37,959 nucleotides of DNA from Lentihominibacter faecis (GCF_014306095.1 NZ_JACRWC010000051.1:1-37959), one strand, 5' to 3'; positions 8,445-17,083 are shown, counted from the stretch's first letter. The notes: generated by a model from the letters alone, not told the origin. Translations and numbers: made by a program.

Positions 8445-8861
8445 ATGATTATAGGAAAGATTGAAGACGGCATCGTGCTGGATCATATCAAGGCTGGCAG
8501 AGGAATGGAGCTTTACAGGATCCTGGGGCTTGATAATCTGGACTGCCAGGTGGCGCTCATCAAGAATGCCGACAGCGGCAAAATGAGGCGCAAGGATATC
8601 ATCAAGATCGACAGGATCATCGACATCGACCTGGATGCCATCGGTTATGTGGATCCGGGGATCACGGTCAACATCATCAAAGGCGGAGAATTGGCGAAGC
8701 GGACCCATATCGATCTTCCGGAGGAGATCACCAACGTGATCCACTGTAAGAATCCGCGGTGCATCACCACTACGGAGCAGGAACTGCCTCATGTGTTCAA
8801 GCTGACTGACCGGGAAAAGCGAGTGTACCGGTGCATATACTGTGAAAGTAAGGCGAAATAA
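8445..8861 (+). CDS. pyrI: Aspartate carbamoyltransferase, regulatory chain
   Basis: Nucleotide-binding, zinc-containing regulatory subunit that gives feedback control of PyrB. The C-terminal zinc domain shows CKNPRC and CIYC, the four expected cysteines. The start ATG follows the pyrB stop directly with no gap, and the Shine-Dalgarno GGAGGTGA lies within the end of pyrB. 138 residues, slightly shorter than the enterobacterial protein. Last gene of the operon. Confidence 0.92.
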   Translation: MIIGKIEDGIVLDHIKAGRGMELYRILGLDNLDCQVALIKNADSGKMRRKDIIKIDRIIDIDLDAIGYVDPGITVNIIKGGELAKRTHIDLPEEITNVIHCKNPRCITTTEQELPHVFKLTDREKRVYRCIYCESKAK

Positions 8862-8931
8862 GGCGCCGGGATCGAAATACCGGGATGCAGGCTGGGCTGC
8901 CGGGCATCGCGGATCGACAGAAATTGTATAG

Positions 8932-8977
8932 AAAAACGCGTCAGGGCTGTTTGTGAAAGAACAGCTTGGCGCGTTTT
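8932..8977 (+). terminator. Terminator of the pyrimidine operon
   Basis: A long stem (AAAAACGCG and GGGCTGTT on the left, AACAGC and GGCGCGTTTTTT on the right) closes around GTGAAAG and ends in a run of six T. It is about 70 bases downstream of pyrI. Confidence 0.85.
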
Positions 8978-9380
8978 TTATTTTGCTTTGGTGGAATGAT
9001 GGTTGCCTGGCGATGATTTTGCTGGCGGAAATTAGGCTGCACGAGCGGATTATCTGTATAGGATGATTTAGATGGATTTCGGATATTCTGGATTGGAGGG
9101 AATACCTTGGATGCTGGTCTGGAGTATAAATCGGATAGTTGTAACGGATCAGTCCCATTAAGGGTGAGTGACATGCGATGATTTGAGGATCAGATTAACG
9201 TAGAAGGGTAGGCGTATCGGATTTCGGATAGTGTATTTTCATGGATTATCCCAACGTACTGCTATGGAGTGGATTTAGGGTATTTTCGTTGAACGGAAAT
9301 ATCCTGAATGGGTCTTGGAGTGGGAGATAGGTTATTTTCGGCGAGTGGCAGGGGTGGTTGCCTTGCGATTGTGGTAATTC
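8978..9380. other. Gene-free intergenic stretch
   Basis: No convincing coding sequence in either direction; minus-strand open frames here lack ribosome sites and recognisable protein character. GGATTTCGGATA occurs twice (9074-9085 and 9219-9230), and related GGAT/TATTTTCG words recur. No function assigned. Confidence 0.5.
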
Positions 9381-9382
9381 TT

Positions 9383-9412
9383 GATTGAAACATGACTATT
9401 GTGGTATACTAT
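9383..9412 (+). promoter_or_regulatory. Promoter of the flavoprotein gene
   Basis: TTGATT followed 18 bases later by TATACT, with TGG directly before the -10 hexamer (an extended -10). It lies just upstream of the reductase gene, whose ribosome site is at 9465-9470. Confidence 0.6.
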
Positions 9413-9477
9413 TATCAGAATGAATGAAACGTGGATGCTTTACAGCGAATGAAAATGGAAAGAAAAGGAACACTATG

Positions 9478-10458
9478 ATGGAAACTTATGATATTGCCAT
9501 TATTGGCACGGGGCCTGCCGGGATTTCGGCGGCCATTACAGCAACTATTCGAAATAAGAAGATCATCCTGTTCGGGAGCCGGGAGCTGAGCGACAAGATC
9601 CGCAAGGCGCACCTGATCCAGAACTATCCAGGGTTTCCGGAATGCAGCGGGGAAGATCTTTGCAATGCATTTGCGGCACATCTGGAAAAGATGGGAATCG
9701 AGATCACGGAGGAAAAGATCAATGCGGTGTACCCGATGGGCGAAACCTTTGCGCTGCAGACTATGAAGAACGAAATGCATCAGGCGCGGTCGGTGATCCT
9801 GGCTTGTGGCATGGTGCAGGGCAAATTGCTGCCGGGGGAAGAAGAACTGGTGGGTCGCGGCGTCAGCTATTGCGCGACTTGTGATGCGCCTCTATATCGG
9901 GGGCGTTCGGTGGCTGTGATCGGTTACAGCCCGGAAGCGGAGGAAGAGGTTAACTTCCTGTCGGAGGTGGCGTCGGAGGTACTGTATTTCCCGGTGTATC
10001 GCGATGAGCCGAAGGTGTCGGAATCTGTAAAGGTGGTTCGACAGATTCCTCAGGCGATCCTCAACAAGGAGGCTGCCGAGGAGGCTTTTTCTCTTGCTCA
10101 GGCGGATCCTGCAAAGTCTTCTGCAAAGGACCTGGCTTCCGGCGAGGCGTTGTCTGCGGCCGGCGAGGCGTTATCAGTGGATGCGTTGAAGCAGGGGCAG
10201 CTGGCGGTGCAGACAACAAAAGGCACTTTTCCGGCGGACGGTATTTTCGTGCTGCGAAGCAGCGTTCCTGCTGGGCAGCTGATCCCAGGTATTGAGATGG
10301 ACGGCGAACACGTCAAAGTGAACCTGCAGATGGAAACCAGCGTGCCGGGCTGTTTCGCCTGCGGGGATATTACCGGAAGACCGTACCAGTACGTGAAAGC
10401 CGCCGGACAGGGCAACGTGGCGGTGCTTTCAGCGGTTTCTTATCTGGATCAGAAGTGA
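9478..10458 (+). CDS. Thioredoxin-reductase-like flavoprotein with aberrant NADPH domain
   Basis: Two-domain FAD disulfide reductase of the thioredoxin reductase family, 326 residues. The N-terminal FAD motif IIGTGPAGISAA and the redox pair CATCD (Cys132, Cys135) are intact, as is a C-terminal FACGDITG. The central nucleotide domain is not normal: the glycine motif reads IGYSPEAEEE instead of GGGxSA and the HRRxxxR NADPH signature is replaced by VYRDEP. It also carries an Ala/Ser/Glu-rich insertion (about residues 205-235) containing a 7-residue repeat. Loss of these motifs is known in ferredoxin-dependent flavin thioredoxin reductases of clostridia, so a non-NADPH donor is plausible, but this is inference. 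AAGGAA (9465-9470) serves ATG 9478 or 9475. It stands alone; no thioredoxin gene is adjacent. Confidence 0.8.
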   Translation: METYDIAIIGTGPAGISAAITATIRNKKIILFGSRELSDKIRKAHLIQNYPGFPECSGEDLCNAFAAHLEKMGIEITEEKINAVYPMGETFALQTMKNEMHQARSVILACGMVQGKLLPGEEELVGRGVSYCATCDAPLYRGRSVAVIGYSPEAEEEVNFLSEVASEVLYFPVYRDEPKVSESVKVVRQIPQAILNKEAAEEAFSLAQADPAKSSAKDLASGEALSAAGEALSVDALKQGQLAVQTTKGTFPADGIFVLRSSVPAGQLIPGIEMDGEHVKVNLQMETSVPGCFACGDITGRPYQYVKAAGQGNVAVLSAVSYLDQK

Positions 10459-10462
10459 TTAT

Positions 10463-11785
10463 CTATTTTGAAATCTGATATTTACGAAGAAGTCTTGATG
10501 CCTTGGTCTGTGTAATGCCCAGGGCATCTGCTACTTTATAGGAGCTTTTGTAGTGGGCATAATACTTTGCAAGGATCTTGCTTTCAAACTCGGAGACTGC
10601 AGCTTCGAAGTCAAGAGTATCATCTTCCTGTGGGATATCGGATGGGATCTCTTGTTTCTGTTCCACATCGTGCAGAGGAGGAATGTCATCCGTTGTGATG
10701 ATATCTCTGCCGGAAGTGATTATGATCTTTTCGATGAGGTACTGCAGCTCACGAATATTGCCCGGCCAGGAATAGCTTTTTAACATGCTGACAGCAGTAG
10801 GTGTGATTGTTTTGGCAGTGTCGAATTTATCATTGTATTTACTGATAAAGAAATTAACAAGAGGCTCGATAGCATCGGCTCTGTCGCGAAGGGGCGGAAT
10901 GAACAGCTCAATAACGCGGAGACGGTAATAGAGGTCTTCGCGGAATTTTTTTGCCTTGATGAATTCTTTTAAATTCTCGTTGGTTGCAGCAATAATGCGG
11001 ACATTTACAGTTTTGCTCTTTAAAGCTCCGACAGGGGTATAGGTCTTCTCCTGGATGAGCTGCAAAAATTTTGACTGCAGATTATATGGCAGGAGTCCGA
11101 TTTCATCAAGAAAGAGTGTTCCTCCGTCGGCCAGCTCCACCTGACCGGGCTTTCCTTTTTTACTGGCGCTTGTAAAAGCTCCGGAAGCATATCCGAATAG
11201 TTCCGATTCGATGAGACTTTCGGGGATGGATCCGCAGTTGATGGTAACAAAAGGTTTCTGTGCGCGGTTGCTGTTTTTATGGATATGACGCGCAAGAGCC
11301 GTTTTACCGGTGCCGGATTCTCCCTGGATCAGTATGGTAGAGTCGAAGTAGGCGATCCGGGAGATGGTCTGATTGATATCTGCCATGGCTCTGTCTGAAA
11401 TCACCAGTTCATCAAAGGAGAGAGAGGACCGGGATGTTTGTGGACGATCAGAAGCTTTGGCAGGAAAAGCCAGGATCTGCTCTATATAGCAGTCCGCTTC
11501 ACCCGGGTCTTCTGCGAGGCGAGTGACGGATACTTCCAGTGTAGCATCAGTCCCTTCCTGTAAAACCCGCGTTTCGGATTTCTTGTCTCGAATGCATTCC
11601 CGGATCAGCGATATAGACGTGTACTTTTCCGGAAGTTGAGAAAACGCATGGAAGTCAGCACTTTCATCAATTTGAAAATGCTGATCGAACGCAGGATTTC
11701 GATACAGGATCGTTTCGCTGGAATCCACAACGCAAAGAGGCTCTCTTATGGTTTCCAGTATATCTTTATAGAAATTTTTTTTCAT
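10463..11785 (-). CDS. PAS-domain sigma-54-dependent transcription activator
   Basis: Enhancer-binding protein of 440 residues that remodels sigma-54 RNA polymerase by ATP hydrolysis. Order: a PAS-like sensor (about 1-108), a linker, an AAA+ domain (about 128-370) and a C-terminal Fis-type helix-turn-helix (VADALGITQTKASRLLRKYQ). Walker A is GESGTGKT (155-162), Walker B GTLFLDEIG (222-230). The sigma-54 contact loop reads GAFTSA (202-207) rather than the classic GAFTGA. It is divergent from the M20 gene, with 102 bp between them. A sigma-54 promoter lies ahead of the carrier/dipeptidase pair at 13462, so those genes are the likely targets. The PAS ligand is unknown. Confidence 0.9.
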   Translation of the reverse strand: MKKNFYKDILETIREPLCVVDSSETILYRNPAFDQHFQIDESADFHAFSQLPEKYTSISLIRECIRDKKSETRVLQEGTDATLEVSVTRLAEDPGEADCYIEQILAFPAKASDRPQTSRSSLSFDELVISDRAMADINQTISRIAYFDSTILIQGESGTGKTALARHIHKNSNRAQKPFVTINCGSIPESLIESELFGYASGAFTSASKKGKPGQVELADGGTLFLDEIGLLPYNLQSKFLQLIQEKTYTPVGALKSKTVNVRIIAATNENLKEFIKAKKFREDLYYRLRVIELFIPPLRDRADAIEPLVNFFISKYNDKFDTAKTITPTAVSMLKSYSWPGNIRELQYLIEKIIITSGRDIITTDDIPPLHDVEQKQEIPSDIPQEDDTLDFEAAVSEFESKILAKYYAHYKSSYKVADALGITQTKASRLLRKYQISK

Positions 11786-11887
11786 AATTTATAAAAACCC
11801 ATTCAAATGTAAAAAGTATTACTTTATAATATAAATATAACAAGGGTTTGGGACACTTTCAACATGAATTGATAAAAAAGGAACGAT

Positions 11888-13279
11888 ATGAATTTTTACA
11901 AGACGATTGAAGCGAATACCGATCAGATGGTGTCGGATATTAGTACATTGATCAAGTATAAAAGTATCCAGGGCGAAGCCGAGGACGGAATGCCTTATGG
12001 AAAAGGGATGGATGATGCCTTGAACTGTGTTCTGGATCTGGCAGAGAAAATGGGTTTTCGGACAAAGAAGCTGGATGGATACTGCGGATATGCAGAGTAT
12101 GGGGAAAGCGATACATACATAGGCATTTTCTCACATGTTGACGTCAACGATGAAGACGATAACGAATGGAAGTACGATCCTTACGGAGGAATCGTAGATC
12201 AGGGACGGATCTACGGCTCTTCTGCGGTGGATAAAGGTGCTCTCATCGCGGTGCTTTATGCCTTGAAAGCTGTAAAGGAATCAAAATGCAGCCTGAAACG
12301 AAAGGTCCGGCTGATCATCGGAACGGATAACCGGAGATACTTTTCGGATATGGATGTATACATGAAGCACGAAAATCCACCTATTGCAGGATTTTCTGTA
12401 GATGGGCATTTTCCTGTCACGTATGCGGAGAAGGCGCTGGGTATGTTCGAGTTCGAGAAAAAAATCGTACAGGACGGGGAAGAATACATCGAGTACATGC
12501 ATGGCGGCAAAGTGGACAATCTGGTCCCGGGATATTGCAGTGCAAAGCTGGTGACACAGAGAAAAACGGATATCTTAAAGAAAATGGAAGTCTATATTGC
12601 GGAAAGCCGTCATGATATCAATGCAAAGCTTCTGGATGACGGAGTGATGCTGGAGGCTTTCGGAAAGGAAAAGCATTGTGCTTCTATCGAGAAGGGGATC
12701 AACAGTATTGCGATCATGCTGGATTTCCTGCGTTATATCCAATTCGGTTCAAAAGATCTGCGTGAAGTCGTGGAGTTTCTTTGCGATAAGATCGGTTTTG
12801 ATATTTACGGGGAACGGATGGGTATCGGATACGAGGACGAATTGACTGGAAAAACAGCCTTGAATCTGGGGACTTTGGCGTTTGAAGACGGAACACTGAC
12901 GATCCGGATCGACTGCAGATTCCCTATTACAGCTAATTATTATCAGGCAATCGAGGTGATCAACTCGACATTCGAGAAAGAAGGCTTTCAAATCAATGAA
13001 TCTTCTTACTGGCCGCCAACGTATTTGCCGAAAAATCATTTTCTGATCGAAGCGCTTTTAAAAAGCTATAGGGAAGTTACGGGCGATGACAGTGAGCCGG
13101 TTTCCGGAACCAGTGCAAGCTATTCGAAGGTAATGGCCAACATTGCAGCATTCGGTGCACATTATCCGGGAGAAGGGATCACCTGGGAACAGATCGATGA
13201 ATCTCTGGAAATCGATACGTTGATCAAAACAACAAAAATTTATGCCAATGCTATCTACAGACTTTGCACGGAGATATAG
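11888..13279 (+). CDS. PepV-like M20 family protein lacking key catalytic residues
   Basis: 463 residues, similar over its whole length to PepV-type M20 metallodipeptidases: SHVDV (His83, Asp85), WKYDPYGG, GRIYGSSAVDKGALIAVLYALK, then LIIGTD and FPVTYAEKAL. Several residues needed for catalysis in the family are replaced. The DDKG motif is VDKG, the Glu-Glu pair after GTD (general base and metal ligand) is Asn-Arg (GTDNRR, 145-150), and the late HQ-(D/N)-E motif is WEQIDE (433-438), losing the C-terminal metal-binding His. The GGTYAR substrate segment is GTSASYS. I infer a non-hydrolytic or altered role such as peptide binding or sensing, or partnership with the nearby PepD. The frame is fully open with good codon use, so it does not look like a pseudogene. 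A weak GGAACG ribosome site precedes ATG 11888. Confidence 0.85.
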   Translation: MNFYKTIEANTDQMVSDISTLIKYKSIQGEAEDGMPYGKGMDDALNCVLDLAEKMGFRTKKLDGYCGYAEYGESDTYIGIFSHVDVNDEDDNEWKYDPYGGIVDQGRIYGSSAVDKGALIAVLYALKAVKESKCSLKRKVRLIIGTDNRRYFSDMDVYMKHENPPIAGFSVDGHFPVTYAEKALGMFEFEKKIVQDGEEYIEYMHGGKVDNLVPGYCSAKLVTQRKTDILKKMEVYIAESRHDINAKLLDDGVMLEAFGKEKHCASIEKGINSIAIMLDFLRYIQFGSKDLREVVEFLCDKIGFDIYGERMGIGYEDELTGKTALNLGTLAFEDGTLTIRIDCRFPITANYYQAIEVINSTFEKEGFQINESSYWPPTYLPKNHFLIEALLKSYREVTGDDSEPVSGTSASYSKVMANIAAFGAHYPGEGITWEQIDESLEIDTLIKTTKIYANAIYRLCTEI

Positions 13280-13280
13280 T

Positions 13281-13336
13281 AAGGCGAAAACGACTTACAA
13301 ATAAAACGTATGCGTTGAATAAGGCGAAAACGACTT
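13281..13336 (+). repeat. Two 16-bp direct repeats, candidate activator sites
   Basis: AAGGCGAAAACGACTT occurs at 13281-13296 and 13321-13336, exactly 40 bp apart (about four helical turns). They lie 125-200 bp upstream of the sigma-54 promoter, the usual distance for enhancer sites of an AAA+ activator. Confidence 0.5.
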
Positions 13337-13350
13337 GCACGTAAAAATAA

Positions 13351-13372
13351 ATTAAGTTAAAATCAACTTAAT
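13351..13372. promoter_or_regulatory. 22-bp palindrome, candidate upstream activating sequence
   Basis: ATTAAGTT and AACTTAAT are perfect 8-bp arms around a 6-bp spacer. The centre is about 127 bp upstream of the predicted start from the sigma-54 promoter. A Fis-type dimer such as the activator at 10463-11785 would bind this kind of site. Confidence 0.55.
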
Positions 13373-13461
13373 CAAGAATAGATCTCAAAAAGACTTTTCA
13401 TCCGGCAGCAAATAAGTTATATTTTTCACATAAAATTATGACTTTTTTGCTGTTTTTTTAT

Positions 13462-13477
13462 TTGGCATGGATATTGC
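13462..13477 (+). promoter_or_regulatory. Sigma-54 promoter of the yfcC-pepD pair
   Basis: TTGGCATGGATATTGC carries the GG (13464-13465) and GC (13476-13477) dinucleotides separated by exactly 10 bases, matching the -24/-12 consensus. Transcription should start near 13489, 35 bases before the carrier gene. The presence of a sigma-54 activator two genes away supports it. Confidence 0.85.
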
Positions 13478-13523
13478 GATATTATGAGTTCGGAAAATCA
13501 ATTACAGTTTTGAGGAGGTTATT

Positions 13524-14966
13524 ATGGAAAAGGAAAAGAGAAAATTCAAATTAAAAACCCCAAACTCATATGTTATCATCATGGCCATTATTGCTATCGT
13601 AGCTGTACTGTCCTGGATCATTCCAGGGGGTGCGTATGATTATGTAGATCCAAATGCGGACAAGCTGGAGCCTATTGCCGGCACATTCCATACGATCGCA
13701 TCTCATCCACAGGGACTGTGGTCTGTGATCATGGCTCCTATCACAGGATTCATGGATTCTGTTGATATTATCTTATACTGTCTGGTGATCGGTGGATACA
13801 TTGCACTGGTTATGAAGACTGGCGCACTGGATGCAGCTATCGGAACTACGATGAAGCGGTTAGAAGGAAAAGAAATCATGCTGATCCCTACGCTGATGCT
13901 GATCTTCTCCGTTGCCGGTGCAGCATTTGGTATCGAAGAAGAAACACTGCCGTTCTTCCCGGTCCTGATCCCGATCTTTATTGCAGCAGGATATGACTCT
14001 CTGGTAGGACTTTCTGTTATAAAAATAGGGGCAGCTCTGGGCGTTATGGCGTCCATTGCAAATCCGTTCGCAGTTGCTATCGCAAGTAAATTCGCAGGGA
14101 TCTCCATGGCAGATGGAATCGGTATCCGTATTATACTTCTCTGCATCTACATCCCGACCGGCATCATATTTACGATGCATTACGCAAAGAAAATCCAGAA
14201 GGATCCTACGAAATCCCTGGTTTACGCACAGGCTGAAGAAAATAAAAAGTTCTTCTTAGGAAACGGGTTTGACAAAAATGATCTGCCTGAATTCACTTTA
14301 AAACGGAAACTCATCCTGATCGTATTCGGATTATCTTTCCTTATCATGATCTGGGGCGTACTGTCCTGGGAAGACCTGGGCGTTACGATCTGGCCGACTA
14401 TGGGATGGTGGTTCCCGGAACTGACTGCAGTATTCCTGGTTGCAAGCATCATAGTAGCTATAATCGACAGAATCAAGGTGGATGCTTTCATGGATATCTT
14501 CATCAAGGGTGCAGCTGATTTATTAAGCGTTGCGATCATCATCGGAGTAGCGCGTGGTGTGTCCGTGATCATGTCGGATGCTTCCATCACCGATACACTG
14601 TTACATTATTGCGAAACTGCAGTATCCAGCATGTCTTCCGGATTATTTGCAGGAATGAACTATCTGATCTTCCTGGTGTTATCATTCTTCATTCCGTCCA
14701 GTTCCGGTCTGGCAACATTGTCCATGAGCATCATGTCGCCGCTTGCTGACTTCGCGGGAGTAGGAAGAGAAATCGTTATTATTGCTTACCAGTCTGCAAA
14801 TGCGATGATCTCTCTGATCGCACCGACATGCGGCCTGCTGATGGGTGTTCTGGCAATGACAAAAACTTCTTTTGGAACATGGGTACGCTTCGTGTGGAAG
14901 CTGTTAGTGTTTATTGCGACCGTTACCGTACTGGTACTTGTATTAGCTTGTATGATCCTGTATTAA
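13524..14966 (+). CDS. YfcC-family inner membrane carrier (C4-dicarboxylate/amino acid type)
   Basis: 480-residue polytopic membrane protein with about 11-12 hydrophobic helices, of the YfcC/DcuC-like superfamily often annotated as basic amino acid antiporter or C4-dicarboxylate carrier. Typical segments are the N-terminal VLSWIIPGGAYDY, the GIEEETLPFFPVLIPI loop, a long cytoplasmic loop (about 220-260) and SFFIPSSSGLATLSMSIMSPL near the C-terminus. GAGGAGG (13512-13518 region) precedes ATG 13524. Sitting 18 bases ahead of a dipeptidase under one sigma-54 promoter, it probably imports or exchanges a peptide or amino acid. The substrate is not known. Confidence 0.88.
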   Translation: MEKEKRKFKLKTPNSYVIIMAIIAIVAVLSWIIPGGAYDYVDPNADKLEPIAGTFHTIASHPQGLWSVIMAPITGFMDSVDIILYCLVIGGYIALVMKTGALDAAIGTTMKRLEGKEIMLIPTLMLIFSVAGAAFGIEEETLPFFPVLIPIFIAAGYDSLVGLSVIKIGAALGVMASIANPFAVAIASKFAGISMADGIGIRIILLCIYIPTGIIFTMHYAKKIQKDPTKSLVYAQAEENKKFFLGNGFDKNDLPEFTLKRKLILIVFGLSFLIMIWGVLSWEDLGVTIWPTMGWWFPELTAVFLVASIIVAIIDRIKVDAFMDIFIKGAADLLSVAIIIGVARGVSVIMSDASITDTLLHYCETAVSSMSSGLFAGMNYLIFLVLSFFIPSSSGLATLSMSIMSPLADFAGVGREIVIIAYQSANAMISLIAPTCGLLMGVLAMTKTSFGTWVRFVWKLLVFIATVTVLVLVLACMILY

Positions 14967-14984
14967 AGCAGATCGAGGTGAAAG

Positions 14985-16445
14985 ATGATGAAAGAAAGAC
15001 TATTAACAAATACAGAACCTATTGATGTATTCCATTACTTTGAAGACCTGACATTCATCCCGCGTGAATCGGGAAATGAAAAGGAAGTGTCGGATTACCT
15101 GGTGAACTTTGCAAAAGAGCATGGCCTGGAATACAAGCAGGATGAATGGTACAACGTTCTGATCCGCAAAGAAGCCACTCCCGGCTATGAGGACCATCCA
15201 GGTGTGATCGTTCAGGCACATATGGATATGGTATGTGAGAAAAACGGAGACGTAGAGCATGATTTTGCGAAGGATCCAATCGTGTTTGAGGTGGAAGAGG
15301 ATCGTGTCATCGCGAAAAACACTACCTTAGGTGCTGATGACGGAATTGGTGTTTCGTTCGGTCTGGCGCTGCTGGCGGATGATTCTATCAAACATCCGGC
15401 GATCGAATTCGTATGTACATCTGATGAAGAACGAGGCTTGCAGGGAATTGAAAATTTTGATTTCACGCAGTTAAAGGGAGACTACGTCATCAACGTAGAC
15501 AGTGATGATGAAGGAGTAGTCGTTGTAGGATGCGCAGGCGGTCCGGTCGTAAAGGTCAATGTGCCAATCAGAAAAGTTCCGGCAGATCATAAAAAAGAGT
15601 ACTATGCGATCAAAATCACAGGGCTGCGCGGAGGACATTCCGGAGAAGATATTCACAGAGGTCGTGCCAATGCCAATAAGCTGCTGATCCGTGTATTAAG
15701 AGCATTAGAGGAAAATGTAAGATTCGATCTGAGTGATATCACAGGCGGTCTGAAATACAATGCGATCCCGCGTAATGCAGAAGCTGTAATCGGGATCGAA
15801 AAGGAAGATAAGGCTGCTGTGGATGCAGTGATAGAACGCTTCAGCGGGATATTTGCAGATGAGTATCGTGTAAATGATCCGGGAATCACACTGGAAGCTG
15901 TTCCGCAGGAAACTGCAGATCATATTCTCGATGAGGCTTCCAGCAGAAGGGTGCTGGATTACATTGATTTCACAGAAACAGGGATCATCAGAAGAGATCA
16001 GGACTACCCGCAGTTTGTAGAAAGTTCTGTAAGTCTTGGAACTATCTCCATAAAGAATGATTCTGCAGAGATCTGGATCATGACAAGAAGTTCAAAAGAA
16101 AGTCAGCACAGAGCAATGTTCCAGCGTATCATTTCGCTGACCAAGGCATACGATGGAATCTATGAAGTGATGTCTGACTGTCCTGCATGGGAGTTTGATT
16201 CGGAATCACAGTTAAAGAAGAAGTTCGAAGATGTATTCAGAGAACTGTACGGAAAGGATCCATCCTTTATGATCCTGCATGCAGGTCTGGAACCGTGTGA
16301 GTTTGCAGTGAAGGTGGATCGTAAACTGGACATGATCTCGCTTGGACCAGATATCCGTGATCTTCACGCTCCAGGGGAGTACGTGGTCATTTCTTCGACA
16401 CAGAGAGTCTGGGAATGCTTTAAACGTCTGATCGAAAGCTTATAA
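14985..16445 (+). CDS. pepD: Aminoacyl-histidine dipeptidase (Xaa-His dipeptidase)
   Basis: Cytosolic M20C zinc dipeptidase that splits dipeptides, classically carnosine and Xaa-His. The metal and catalytic residues are intact: QAHMDMVCEK, TLGADDGIG, TSDEERGLQG (Glu-Glu pair), NVDSDDEG and the late LHAGLEPCEF His. 486 residues, normal for the family. ATG 14985 and 14988 are adjacent; AGGTGAAAG precedes both. It follows the carrier by 18 bases, so both are driven by the sigma-54 promoter. This intact enzyme contrasts with the degenerate M20 protein two genes upstream. Confidence 0.93.
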   Translation: MMKERLLTNTEPIDVFHYFEDLTFIPRESGNEKEVSDYLVNFAKEHGLEYKQDEWYNVLIRKEATPGYEDHPGVIVQAHMDMVCEKNGDVEHDFAKDPIVFEVEEDRVIAKNTTLGADDGIGVSFGLALLADDSIKHPAIEFVCTSDEERGLQGIENFDFTQLKGDYVINVDSDDEGVVVVGCAGGPVVKVNVPIRKVPADHKKEYYAIKITGLRGGHSGEDIHRGRANANKLLIRVLRALEENVRFDLSDITGGLKYNAIPRNAEAVIGIEKEDKAAVDAVIERFSGIFADEYRVNDPGITLEAVPQETADHILDEASSRRVLDYIDFTETGIIRRDQDYPQFVESSVSLGTISIKNDSAEIWIMTRSSKESQHRAMFQRIISLTKAYDGIYEVMSDCPAWEFDSESQLKKKFEDVFRELYGKDPSFMILHAGLEPCEFAVKVDRKLDMISLGPDIRDLHAPGEYVVISSTQRVWECFKRLIESL

Positions 16446-16471
16446 AAGAAAATCATGATATTTGTCCTATA

Positions 16472-16528
16472 AAAAATGCCGTTTCGGCGGTCTGCAGGGT
16501 GATGCAGGCTGACCGAAGCGGCATTTTT
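16472..16528. terminator. Bidirectional terminator between pepD and ribH
   Basis: AAAAATGCCG and GGTC on the left pair with GACCGAA and CGGCATTTTT on the right around a loop that itself contains CTGCAG. It serves the convergent pepD (plus) and rib operon (minus). Confidence 0.85.
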
Positions 16529-16579
16529 GTGATCGTGAAGTTTATCGATTTGCAAAGTTCGCGTTTACATAAAATAAAA

Positions 16580-17044
16580 TTATGCCATTTCACGGATGAG
16601 GTTGACCATTTCGATGGCACTTTCCGCACAGTCGGAACCTTTGTTCCCTGCCTTTGTGCCGGCACGTTCGATGGCCTGTTCGATGTTCTCCGTAGTAACG
16701 ACGCCGAACATTACAGGAATGCCTGTAGAGAGGGAAACCTGAGCGATGCCTTTGGAAACCTCATTGCAGACGTAGTCGTAGTGGCTGGTAGCTCCGCGGA
16801 TCACTGCACCGAGGCAGATCACGGCATCGTACTTGCCGCTTTCAGCCATCTTGGAGGCGATGAGAGGGATCTCAAACGCACCAGGGACCCATGCTACATG
16901 GATGTCCTCTTCTTCTACGTTGTGACGTTTCAGCGTGTCCAGAGCACCGGAGAGGAGCTTGGATGTAATAAATTCGTTGAAACGTGCTGCAATAATGCCG
17001 ACTCTGATTTTTTCCGATACTAATTTTCCTTCATATACTTTCAT
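16580..17044 (-). CDS. ribH: 6,7-dimethyl-8-ribityllumazine synthase
   Basis: Penultimate enzyme of riboflavin synthesis; joins the ribitylaminouracil with dihydroxybutanone phosphate and assembles into a capsid-like shell in many species. Motifs are [34 protein letters not shown] and [11 protein letters not shown]. 154 residues. Last gene of the rib operon, 39 bases after ribBA, and preceded by AGGAAAAG. Confidence 0.95.
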   Translation of the reverse strand: MKVYEGKLVSEKIRVGIIAARFNEFITSKLLSGALDTLKRHNVEEEDIHVAWVPGAFEIPLIASKMAESGKYDAVICLGAVIRGATSHYDYVCNEVSKGIAQVSLSTGIPVMFGVVTTENIEQAIERAGTKAGNKGSDCAESAIEMVNLIREMA

Positions 17045-17083
17045 GTTCTTTTCCTTTCGTTTTTTGTGTGTTAGCGGTATGAA

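Noticed and set aside
8340..9158. 272-codon minus-strand open frame across pyrI and the following gap
   Set aside because: Antisense to pyrI and through the operon terminator; no start signals or motifs.
11835..11875. Sigma-54 promoter in front of the M20 gene
   Set aside because: TTTGGGACACTTTCAACA has a GG but no GC at the required 10-base distance; a weak sigma-A promoter (TTCAAA-17-TATAAT near 11803-11831) is as likely.
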